From an uncultured Actinomycetes bacterium (lineage in GTDB: Bacteria; Actinomycetota; Actinomycetes; S36-B12), in NCBI GenBank assembly GCA_937902285.1, contig CALGTB010000259.1, positions 1 to 5,824 of the forward strand: a DNA stretch of 5,824 nucleotides. Direction: 5' to 3'. The notes beneath the pieces are model-generated. The model did no database searches. It saw nothing but the letters and a program-made list of their open reading frames with translations, and was not told the DNA's origin. Shown here in pieces: positions 1 through 5,824 of this stretch. Within the stretch, counting starts at the first letter, position 1. Every line of letters starts with the position of its first letter. A program made the position numbers and the translations under genes.

Positions 1-912
1 CCGGACCACGGTGGTCCACTGACGTGACAGTGCGCGGTCGAATCGCGGGCCATCGAAGGCATGACGGCTCGCGTTCGCTGATCGCAGTCGCCTGAACCAG
101 TAGGCGACGCGCTCGAGCTCCTCCGCCTCGGTGATCACCACGGGTGCAACGGTCGCCAGCCGGTGCCATCGGATGTCATCGGCAGTCATCGTTATCGCGA
201 GGCTGCGGAGGGCGAGTTCGACCTGGATCTGCAGCGCCTGCGCGTTCATCTTCTCGAGGGCGGCGCCCTGCGATGTCTGGCTGCCGTGAACACGGTAGGC
301 ACCGAGGACGGTCGGAAGGTTGTGCAGCGTCAGCTCATCGGAGGCCGTGCTCCACATGTCGTAGTCGAGGGAGTTCCCGTATGCCTCGCGGAAGAGGAGT
401 CCGCGGTCGACGAACGCGGCGCGACGCATCATCACGGTGTTGCACGCCATCGGGTTGAGGAAGAGCATCTCGGCCCTGATCGCGGCGTGATCGCCGGGAA
501 ACCGCTCGACGCCGGCCGCGAACGACCCGTCGGGCTGCTCGGTGAGCAGGTCCGTCCAGGATCCGCAGGCACCCACCTCGGGGTGGCCTTCAAGGTAGGC
601 GACCTGCGCCGACAGCCGTTCGGGGTAGGCGAGGTCGTCCTGGTCGAGCCAGGCGATATAGGTGCCGGACGCCTCCCTCATGATGCGGTTCCTCACCCCG
701 ACGAGCCCGGTGTTCGCATCGTTCGTGACGAGGCGGATCCGGGGGTCCGCGAACTGGCGCACGATGTCGGCGCTGCCATCGGGGGAGCAGTCATCGACGG
801 CCAGCAGCTCCCAGTGCGGATACGAGCACGCGAGCACGCTGCGGATGGCGTCTGCGATGTGGTCCTCGCCTCGGTACACCGCCATCCCGACGGTCACCAG
901 CGGTGAGGGCAT
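1..912 (-). CDS. Family 2 glycosyltransferase, N-terminal part (C-terminus beyond left edge)
   Basis: Predicted cytoplasmic GT-A fold glycosyltransferase that moves a sugar from a nucleotide-sugar donor onto a growing surface glycan. Reading the minus strand from the ATG at 912 gives 304 codons without a stop. The protein opens with the family's first beta strand and loop (PLVTVGMAVYRGE, residues 4-16). DDCSPDGS follows at 40-47, the usual nucleotide-binding acidic pair, then NTGLVGVRN at 67-75 and WLDQDD at 88-93, which holds the metal-binding DxD (D90, D92). LDYDMW at 182-187 fits the family's acceptor-side acidic motif. No signal peptide or membrane segment is visible. The ATG was chosen because it sits just before the conserved first strand; the frame stays open upstream, so a longer form is formally possible. 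No Shine-Dalgarno sequence precedes it. It is transcribed divergently from the amidotransferase genes. Donor and acceptor sugars cannot be told from sequence. Confidence 0.9.
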   Translation of the reverse strand, partial: MPSPLVTVGMAVYRGEDHIADAIRSVLACSYPHWELLAVDDCSPDGSADIVRQFADPRIRLVTNDANTGLVGVRNRIMREASGTYIAWLDQDDLAYPERLSAQVAYLEGHPEVGACGSWTDLLTEQPDGSFAAGVERFPGDHAAIRAEMLFLNPMACNTVMMRRAAFVDRGLLFREAYGNSLDYDMWSTASDELTLHNLPTVLGAYRVHGSQTSQGAALEKMNAQALQIQVELALRSLAITMTADDIRWHRLATVAPVVITEAEELERVAYWFRRLRSANASRHAFDGPRFDRALSRQWTTVVR

Positions 913-919
913 GCATGGG

Positions 920-925
920 ATTCTA
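920..925 (-). promoter_or_regulatory. Candidate -10 box for a leaderless transcript of the minus-strand glycosyltransferase
   Basis: Read on the minus strand, TAGAAT fits the actinobacterial TANNNT -10 consensus. It ends seven bases before the ATG at 912, which would place transcription start at or very near the A of the start codon. There is no ribosome binding site in between, consistent with leaderless translation. No recognisable -35 box is seen. The call rests on motif and spacing only. Confidence 0.4.
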
Positions 926-934
926 GACCGTGGG

Positions 935-951
935 CGCAGACGGGCTCTGCG
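935..951. repeat. Perfect inverted repeat between divergent promoters, possible operator
   Basis: CGCAGA and TCTGCG form perfect 6-bp arms around the 5-base centre CGGGC. A second, overlapping dyad (AGACG at 938-942 and CGTCT at 950-954) shares much of the same bases. The repeat lies between the two outward-facing candidate -10 boxes (920-925 and 954-959), where both -35 regions would fall. A bound regulator could therefore affect both directions. A 6-bp dyad can arise by chance in GC-rich DNA, and no T-tract follows, so it does not look like a terminator. Confidence 0.35.
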
Positions 952-953
952 TC

Positions 954-959
954 TATAGT
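954..959 (+). promoter_or_regulatory. Candidate -10 box for the asparagine synthetase-like gene
   Basis: TATAGT differs from the TATAAT consensus at one position. Transcription would start around 966, leaving a leader of about 25 bases that contains the GAGGGG ribosome binding site. No clear -35 hexamer is present 16-19 bases upstream, where the GC-rich inverted repeat lies instead. Confidence 0.45.
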
Positions 960-975
960 CGGAGCCACATCCAGT

Positions 976-981
976 GAGGGG
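976..981 (+). promoter_or_regulatory. Ribosome binding site that fixes the GTG start at 991
   Basis: GAGGGG lies nine bases upstream of the GTG at 991. The GTG is immediately followed by the TGC that codes for the cysteine expected at residue 2 of a class II glutaminase. Together these decide the start despite the non-ATG codon. Confidence 0.7.
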
Positions 982-990
982 ACTTGCGTC

Positions 991-2901
991 GTGTGCGGCA
1001 TCGCTGGGGCCTGCTGGTCCTCGGGCGTGGACCGCGCCACGCTGGGAGTTCGCCTGGACGCGTCGATCGACGCGATGCGCAACCGCGGACCGAGTTCGTC
1101 GGGCCACGTCATGTGGTCCCCCGACGAGTCGGGCAGCACCGTCATCGGGCTGGCGAACACGCGTCTCGCGGTCCTCGACCTCAGTTCCGCAGGTGCCCAG
1201 CCGATGACCACACCCGATGGGCGCTTCACCATCGTCTACAACGGCGAGGTGACCAACTACATCGAGATCCGGTCGGATCTGGCGGCGTTGGGGGTGCCCT
1301 TCACGTCGACGAGCGACACCGAGGTCCTGCTGAAGGCGTGGGCCCGCTGGGGCCGCGAGGCGCTCACGCGGGTCGAGGGCATGTACGCGTTCGCAGTCCT
1401 CGACCGCGGCGAGGCGACGGTCACCATCTGCCGCGATCCCTTCGGCATCAAGCCCCTGTTCTTCCGGCACCTGAGCGGGGAGGGTTTCGCCTTCGGCAGC
1501 GAACTGGCCAGCCTGCTGCCCCTGGTGCCGGGGCCTCGTCGGCTCAACTGGAGGACGGCGGCGCGATTCCTGTCGTCCGGCTATTGCGACGACAGCGTCG
1601 AGACCTTCATTGAGGGCATCAGCCATGTGATGCCCGGCACGGTCATGACCGTCGATCTCCGCACCATGACGATGGACCGATGGCAGTCGGGTTGGCGTCC
1701 GAGCATCCGCACCGATGACAGCCTGCGCTACGCCGACGCAGTCGACGGAGTGCGATCCCTGTTCCTCACCAGCGTGGAGAGGAACCTCCGTTCCGACGCC
1801 CCCGTCGGCATCGCGCTGTCGGGCGGGATCGACTCCAGCGCCATCGCCACTGCCGCCCACCGGGTGGACCCCGAACTGCCACTGCGCCTCTTCACCTACC
1901 GCTCCTCGGATGCGCGGACGGATGAGACAGAGTGGGCGGGGAAGGTCGCGAGGAGTCTCGGCGCTGACGTTCATGTCGTGTGCCCGAGCGCAGATGACCT
2001 GGCGGATGACGTCGACGACCTCATCGTGGCGCAGGGCGAGCCGTTCGCCTCGACGAGCATCTACGCCCAGTACCGCGTGTTCCGGCTCATGCACGAGCAC
2101 GGCATCGTGGTCTCGCTCGACGGCCAGGGCGGGGACGAGGTCTTCGGCGGCTACCACGGCTTCGCGGGTCAACGGGTGCGCAGCCTCGTGGAGACAGGGG
2201 ATCTCATCGGCGCGGCGCGCTTCGCGTCGGCGTGGGGAGGCTGGCCCGGACGGTCACTGCCGAAGGCACTCGCCCTGTCGGCGGCGGAGGTGGCACCGAG
2301 ATGGTCCATATCCGCCGCTTCCCGGGTGCTGCCCGGCTACGCCCTGCCGGGAGTCAGGATGGCGGCGCTGCGCGATCGGGGCCTCACATGGGGCTGGCTG
2401 CCTGCCGCCGCCCCGTCGGACGGCCTCAGGGGAGTGCGGGTCAAGGCAGAGCTGCGCAGCGCCATGACCGTCCGCGGCCTGCAGGCGCTCCTGCGTCACG
2501 GGGACCGCAATTCCATGCGCTTCTCCGTCGAGAGCCGGGTCCCGTTCCTCGATCGATCGCTGGTGGACTACGTCCTGTCCTTCCCCGAGCACTGGCTGGT
2601 GGACCGTGCGGGAACCACCAAGGCCATCCTGAGGGCGTCGATGGTCGGCCTGGTGCCCGACGAGGTGCTGCACCGACGGGACAAGATCGGCTTCGAGGGG
2701 GACCCGTCCTGGGTCGATTCACGCCGGGAGGCGATCGGGCGGGCGATCGCCGATGCTCCGGAGATCGGATTCCTCGACAGGACGGCGATTCTCCGAGGCC
2801 TGGCCGAGCCCGCCGGCCGGGGGCGGGTTGGGGCCGACCAGGCCTGGCGGCTCTTCAGCCTCTACCGCTGGGCCGATCTGCTCGACGTCGACTGCTCCTA
2901 G
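991..2901 (+). CDS. asnB: Asparagine synthetase-like glutamine-hydrolysing amidotransferase
   Basis: AsnB-family enzyme: an N-terminal class II glutaminase releases ammonia from glutamine, and a C-terminal ATP-pyrophosphatase domain adenylates a carboxylate and makes the amide. Its 636 residues fit the long AsnB type. The GTG start leaves Cys2 as the catalytic N-terminal nucleophile after Met removal (MCGIAGA). Other glutaminase marks are R58 in NTRLAVLDL, YNGE at 83-86, D109 in SDTE and CRDPFGIKPLF at 147-157. The synthetase half has the PP-loop SGGIDSS at 277-283, SLDGQGGDEVFGGY at 375-388, SMRFSVESRVPFLD at 508-521, and the late lysine motif DKIGF at 564-568. The usual HRGPD segment reads NRGPS (31-35). 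No membrane segment is seen, so it is probably cytosolic. Placement among glycosyltransferases and a sugar amidotransferase suggests that the substrate may be a sugar acid (uronamide formation, as proposed for WbpS-like proteins) rather than aspartate. That is inference; a housekeeping asparagine synthetase is not excluded, and the symbol denotes family only. Confidence 0.92.
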   Translation: MCGIAGACWSSGVDRATLGVRLDASIDAMRNRGPSSSGHVMWSPDESGSTVIGLANTRLAVLDLSSAGAQPMTTPDGRFTIVYNGEVTNYIEIRSDLAALGVPFTSTSDTEVLLKAWARWGREALTRVEGMYAFAVLDRGEATVTICRDPFGIKPLFFRHLSGEGFAFGSELASLLPLVPGPRRLNWRTAARFLSSGYCDDSVETFIEGISHVMPGTVMTVDLRTMTMDRWQSGWRPSIRTDDSLRYADAVDGVRSLFLTSVERNLRSDAPVGIALSGGIDSSAIATAAHRVDPELPLRLFTYRSSDARTDETEWAGKVARSLGADVHVVCPSADDLADDVDDLIVAQGEPFASTSIYAQYRVFRLMHEHGIVVSLDGQGGDEVFGGYHGFAGQRVRSLVETGDLIGAARFASAWGGWPGRSLPKALALSAAEVAPRWSISAASRVLPGYALPGVRMAALRDRGLTWGWLPAAAPSDGLRGVRVKAELRSAMTVRGLQALLRHGDRNSMRFSVESRVPFLDRSLVDYVLSFPEHWLVDRAGTTKAILRASMVGLVPDEVLHRRDKIGFEGDPSWVDSRREAIGRAIADAPEIGFLDRTAILRGLAEPAGRGRVGADQAWRLFSLYRWADLLDVDCS

Positions 2902-2938
2902 GCAGATATCTCGGCGCTGGGAGACCCCAATGCTCCGG

Positions 2939-2944
2939 TATCCT
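2939..2944 (+). promoter_or_regulatory. Possible -10 box upstream of the fusion amidotransferase
   Basis: TATCCT fits TANNNT and lies in the 105-bp gap after the asparagine synthetase-like gene. It would start transcription near 2951 and leave a leader of roughly 55 bases. No -35 box is evident. The two genes could equally be read through as one transcript, since no terminator hairpin with a T-tract is seen in the gap. Confidence 0.3.
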
Positions 2945-2993
2945 TGCGATCCCGGGGCATTCCACGCGTCTGCTGAGCAAGGGCCGACTGGGT

Positions 2994-2999
2994 AGGGAG
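2994..2999 (+). promoter_or_regulatory. Ribosome binding site of the fusion amidotransferase
   Basis: AGGGAG is followed by seven bases and then the ATG at 3007. The next codon is TGC, giving the required Cys2, so spacing and protein chemistry agree on this start. Confidence 0.7.
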
Positions 3000-3006
3000 A
3001 GAGCAC

Positions 3007-4842
3007 ATGTGCGGGATCTTCGGAATCGTGTCGGACTCCTCGGTCTCCGCGAAGGAACTGCGCATGCTGGGCTGCAAGGCGGAGCAGCGGGGCAAGGACT
3101 CGAGCGGCCTCCTGCTCCACGGGGCTGAGGGCTACCGTCTGGTCCGGTCGAACACCTCGATCACGTCACTGCTCGATGGCTTCGAGCTGGGGACCCCGAC
3201 GTTCGTCATGGGCCACAGCCGCCTCATCACGAACGGCCTCGCCGACAACCAGCCCGTCATGCGTGACGGCGTCTGCGTCATCCACAACGGGATCGTCGTG
3301 AACGACGCAGAGATCTGGCCCGAGATCGGCATGGAGCGGCTGCAGGGCGTGGACACCGAGGTGATCGCCGGCATCGCTGCCCGGGTCCTCGAGGACGGCG
3401 GCACGGTCGAGGAGATCTCCGCTCGTGTTCTCGAACTGTGCGAGGGAACGGTGGCGACGGCGGTCGCCCTCCCCGCGCTCGGCAAGCTCTGCCTCTTCTC
3501 GAACAACGGAAGCCTGTTCCTCGGGACGCGGGGCGGCAGCACCTACTTCGCCTCCGAGGCATTTCCGCTGCGCCAGCTCGAGTGCACCGACATCCGCCAG
3601 ATCAGGGAGGGTGTTGTACTCGACATCCCCATGGATGACGCGATGGAGGTGATCGAGAGGTCTCCCGAGCGCGTGCGCAACCTCATTCCCAGCCTCGGCA
3701 CACTTGCCGCAGAGGAGCGGATGCTGGAGACCCGCGAGTACGAGCTGCGCCGCTGCACCCGGTGCATCCTCCCCGAGACGATGCCGTACATCCAGTTCGA
3801 CCCTGACGGCGTCTGCAACTACTGCGCCAACTACCGGCCGCAGGGAGAGCCACGGCCTCGAGCGGAGCTTGAGGCGATCCTGGCGCCGTACCGGCGCCCC
3901 CAGGGCGATGAGTGCATCGTCCCCTTCTCGGGCGGCAGGGACAGCTCGTATGCCCTGCACCTCATCGTCCGCGAGCTCGGACTCCGGCCGATCACGTACA
4001 CGTACGACTGGGGAATGGTCACGGACCTGGGGCGGCGCAACATCAGCAGGATGTCGGCCGAGCTCGGCGTGGAGAACATCGTCGTGGCGGCCGATATCGG
4101 GAAGAAGCGCAAGAACATCGCCATGAACCTGGCGGCCTGGCTGAAGTCACCGAACCTGGGCATGCTGAGCCTCCTGACGGCCGGGGACAAGCACTTCTTC
4201 CAGCACATCGAGACGGTCAAGGAGCAGACGGGCATCTCGTTGAACCTGTGGGGGATCAATCCCCTGGAGACGACGCACTTCAAGGCCGGCTTCCTCGGGG
4301 TTCCGCCGGACTTCGAGGAGACCCGGGTCTACACGCATGGCCTCGCCAAGCAGCTGCGCTACCAGTCCCTGCGCCTGAGGGCGATGCTCCACAGCCCCGG
4401 CTACTTCAACAGCTCGCTGTGGGACACGCTGAGCGGCGAGTACTACCGCAGCTTCCACGCGAAGACCGACTACTACCACGTCTTCGACTACTGGCGCTGG
4501 GACGAGGGCATCGTCGATCAGGTGCTCGAGGAGTACCAGTGGGAGAAGGCCCCCGACACGCAGACCACGTGGCGCATCGGTGACGGCACGGCGGCGTTCT
4601 ACAACTACGTGTACTTCACCGCCGCCGGATTCACCGAGCACGACACCTTCCGCAGCAACCAGATCCGGGAGGGTGTCCTGTCCCGGGAGGATGCCCTCGT
4701 GCTGGTCGCCGAGGAGAACCGACCCCGCTACCCGAACATCAAGTGGTACCTCGATGCGATCGGCATGGACTTCGCCGAGGTCATCTCGGTGGTCAACGCC
4801 ATGCCGCGACCCACGCCTCGCGCGTCCCTGACGGTCTCGTAG
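3007..4842 (+). CDS. Fusion of class II glutaminase and WbpG/PseA-like N-acetyl sugar amidotransferase
   Basis: Predicted two-domain cytosolic enzyme of 611 residues. Residues 1 to about 225 resemble PurF/GlmS-type class II glutaminase: nucleophile Cys2 (MCGIFGIVS), QRGKDSSG at 27-34, GHSRL at 69-73, HNG at 93-95, DTE at 116-118 and SEAF at 183-186. No GlmS-type sugar isomerase domain follows. From about 248 the chain matches WbpG/WbuX/PseA: cysteine pairs CTRC (250-253) and CNYC (270-273), probably a zinc site, around FDPDGVC; PP-loop SGGRDSSY at 308-315; then YTYDWGMVTDLGRRN at 331-345 and LWGINP at 414-419. This half is about 365 residues, close to a full stand-alone WbpG. Known members use ATP and ammonia to turn a sugar N-acetyl group into an acetamidino group, with ammonia from HisH/HisF-like partners. 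Here the fused glutaminase probably supplies it. The sugar (di-N-acetyl uronic acid, pseudaminic- or legionaminic-type, or other) cannot be determined. Both domains look intact. Confidence 0.9.
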   Translation: MCGIFGIVSDSSVSAKELRMLGCKAEQRGKDSSGLLLHGAEGYRLVRSNTSITSLLDGFELGTPTFVMGHSRLITNGLADNQPVMRDGVCVIHNGIVVNDAEIWPEIGMERLQGVDTEVIAGIAARVLEDGGTVEEISARVLELCEGTVATAVALPALGKLCLFSNNGSLFLGTRGGSTYFASEAFPLRQLECTDIRQIREGVVLDIPMDDAMEVIERSPERVRNLIPSLGTLAAEERMLETREYELRRCTRCILPETMPYIQFDPDGVCNYCANYRPQGEPRPRAELEAILAPYRRPQGDECIVPFSGGRDSSYALHLIVRELGLRPITYTYDWGMVTDLGRRNISRMSAELGVENIVVAADIGKKRKNIAMNLAAWLKSPNLGMLSLLTAGDKHFFQHIETVKEQTGISLNLWGINPLETTHFKAGFLGVPPDFEETRVYTHGLAKQLRYQSLRLRAMLHSPGYFNSSLWDTLSGEYYRSFHAKTDYYHVFDYWRWDEGIVDQVLEEYQWEKAPDTQTTWRIGDGTAAFYNYVYFTAAGFTEHDTFRSNQIREGVLSREDALVLVAEENRPRYPNIKWYLDAIGMDFAEVISVVNAMPRPTPRASLTVS

Positions 4843-4895
4843 CCACCGGCGTCCGCGGTCTCTGCTCCATTCGGCGGGCGGGACAGCCGCGGGCG

Positions 4896-4901
4896 TATTG
4901 T
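4896..4901 (+). promoter_or_regulatory. Candidate -10 box for a leaderless transcript of the downstream glycosyltransferase
   Basis: TATTGT fits TANNNT and ends six bases before the ATG at 4908, the spacing expected when transcription starts on the start codon. No convincing ribosome binding site precedes that ATG, and an in-frame TGA at 4902-4904 rules out a start further upstream. The 65-bp gap before it otherwise holds only GC-rich sequence with no clear terminator. Confidence 0.45.
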
Positions 4902-4907
4902 TGACGG

Positions 4908-5824
4908 ATGCCAGAGACGGGTCCGCGGGTTCTCCACGCATCGCTCGTCCCGCGCATCAGCCAGGGCATCGCGACGCAGCTGGTGCTCGAGAGGCGAGCA
5001 GTGCAGGCGCTCGGGATTCCCTGGGAGACCGCCCTCTTCTCGCCGCGCTCGTCGCTGGAGCCCTTCCCCGAGCCGATCAACATGGGGCCTCCCGACCTGC
5101 GACAGGCCAGCGGCGGGTCCATGCCGGATCGCGTCGTGACGAACATCAGGCTTCGACGGGCGTTCTACTCCTGGCTGGCGGCGAGGGAGTCGGAGTTCGA
5201 CGTGATCCTCCTTCGCTACAGCGTGCACGATCGGGCCCAGGCCAGGTTCGTGCAGCGCAGCCATGCCTTCACCGGGCTCGTCCACCATGCGTTCGAGGTG
5301 GACGAGCTGCGGGGGCTCGACGGCGTGACGGGGCGCGTGCGGGCCGGCCTCGAGTCGAGGATCGGGCCGTCCTCGATCGGAGGTGCTGACCTGATCGTCG
5401 GGGTGACCGATGAGATCGCCCAGCACGAGGTGTCGCGCGTCGACGGTCTGCGCACGCCGGTGCTGGTGTATCCCAACGGTGGCCCGGACGCGGTCGAGCC
5501 GGTCGCGGACGAACGCGTGGCCACGCCGCACCTGCTCTGCGCGTCGAGCTACTTCTCACCGTGGCAGGGGGTTGACCTCCTGCTCGACAGCCTCAGCTCA
5601 TGCCCGCGGGACTTCGTCCTGCACCTGGCGGGCGAGCTCAGCAGCCGGGATGCGGCCGCGGCGGTTGGTGACTCGAGAGTGGTCGTCCACGGTTCGCTGA
5701 CCCAGGCACAGATGCGCGACCTGGCCGCCGTGTGCTGGGCCGGCATCTCGTCCTTGGCGATCGAGCGGCAGGGGTTCCGCACGGCATGCCCCCTCAAGGT
5801 GAGGGAGTACCTGTCGATGGGGCT
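4908..5824 (+). CDS. GT-B glycosyltransferase, GT4-like, N-terminal part (C-terminus beyond right edge)
   Basis: Predicted cytosolic or membrane-associated retaining glycosyltransferase for surface glycan assembly. 305 codons are present and the frame is still open at the edge. The N-terminal acceptor domain (about 1-185) begins with VLHASLVPRISQGIATQL (8-25), a typical first strand followed by a GT4-like loop, and includes LRYSVHD at 102-108. The inter-domain region has VYPNGG at 187-192. The donor domain then shows the usual order: LLCASSYFSPWQGVDLLLDS (209-228, like the family's W-KG-L-L pattern), LHLAGE at 238-243, VHGSL at 260-264, and PLKVREYLSMG at 295-305, which precedes the conserved segment around the sugar-nucleotide site. 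No signal peptide or membrane helix is seen. Similarity is at fold and motif level, so donor and acceptor are unknown. It probably acts in the same pathway as the two amidotransferases because of its position and orientation. Confidence 0.88.
   Translation, partial: MPETGPRVLHASLVPRISQGIATQLVLERRAVQALGIPWETALFSPRSSLEPFPEPINMGPPDLRQASGGSMPDRVVTNIRLRRAFYSWLAARESEFDVILLRYSVHDRAQARFVQRSHAFTGLVHHAFEVDELRGLDGVTGRVRAGLESRIGPSSIGGADLIVGVTDEIAQHEVSRVDGLRTPVLVYPNGGPDAVEPVADERVATPHLLCASSYFSPWQGVDLLLDSLSSCPRDFVLHLAGELSSRDAAAAVGDSRVVVHGSLTQAQMRDLAAVCWAGISSLAIERQGFRTACPLKVREYLSMG

Noticed and set aside
3..17. Near-perfect palindrome GGACCAC-G-GTGGTCC at the left edge
   Set aside because: It lies inside the coding frame of the left glycosyltransferase, which continues through it, and has no T-tract or partner copy in the window. 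Probably chance in GC-rich coding sequence.
163..906. Plus-strand open frame of 247 codons opposite the left glycosyltransferase
   Set aside because: It is antisense to a frame that encodes clear family 2 glycosyltransferase motifs. Its own translation shows no recognisable domain and is the usual open shadow in GC-rich DNA.
2904..2911. 8-bp palindrome AGATATCT just after the asparagine synthetase-like stop codon
   Set aside because: It has no loop and no downstream T-tract, so it is not a terminator, and it has no second copy to suggest an operator.
2232..3128. Plus-strand open frame of 298 codons overlapping the ends of both amidotransferase genes
   Set aside because: It runs out of frame through two well-supported genes, is rich in Arg, Gly, Pro and Ala, and has no recognisable motif.
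4853..4892. Two CCGCGG hexamers in and around the gap after the fusion gene, possible terminator stem
   Set aside because: Each hexamer is self-palindromic. The implied 6-bp stem would have a loop of about 28 bases with no T-tract, which is weak support for termination.
4147..4941. Minus-strand open frame of 264 codons opposite the fusion gene, and a similar one at 4728-5531
   Set aside because: Both are antisense to genes with clear catalytic motifs, and neither translation looks like a folded domain.

Overview
The window is high-GC DNA with strong GC bias at third codon positions. It has TANNNT-type -10 boxes without clear -35 boxes, and apparently leaderless starts next to genes with GA-rich ribosome binding sites. 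This suggests a high-GC actinomycete (Actinomycetota). No genus can be named from the sequence alone. The content is part of a cell-surface polysaccharide or glycan biosynthesis locus: two glycosyltransferases, both cut by the window edges, flank two different glutamine-dependent amidotransferases.

Layout. 1-912 (minus strand) is the N-terminal 304 codons of a family 2 (GT-A) glycosyltransferase running off the left edge. 913-990 is a short divergent intergenic region with candidate -10 boxes pointing both ways and a perfect 6-bp inverted repeat between them. 991-2901 (plus) is a complete 636-residue asparagine synthetase-like amidotransferase. 2902-3006 is a 105-bp gap with a possible promoter and a good ribosome binding site. 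3007-4842 (plus) is a complete 611-residue fusion of a class II glutaminase domain to a WbpG/PseA-type N-acetyl sugar amidotransferase. 4843-4907 is a 65-bp gap with a candidate leaderless promoter. 4908-5824 (plus) is the first 305 codons of a GT-B (GT4-like) glycosyltransferase running off the right edge.

How the genes may work together (inference). The asparagine synthetase-like protein would convert a sugar carboxylate (for example a uronic acid) or another acid to its amide. The fusion protein would convert an N-acetyl group on a sugar to an acetamidino group. The two glycosyltransferases would assemble the modified sugars into a repeat unit. The central point of interest is the fusion. 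In the well-studied WbpG systems ammonia comes from separate HisH/HisF-like partners. Here a PurF/GlmS-like class II glutaminase with its N-terminal Cys2 is built into the same chain, and no HisH or HisF gene is seen in the window. No tRNA, rRNA, CRISPR array, insertion sequence or convincing terminator was found.
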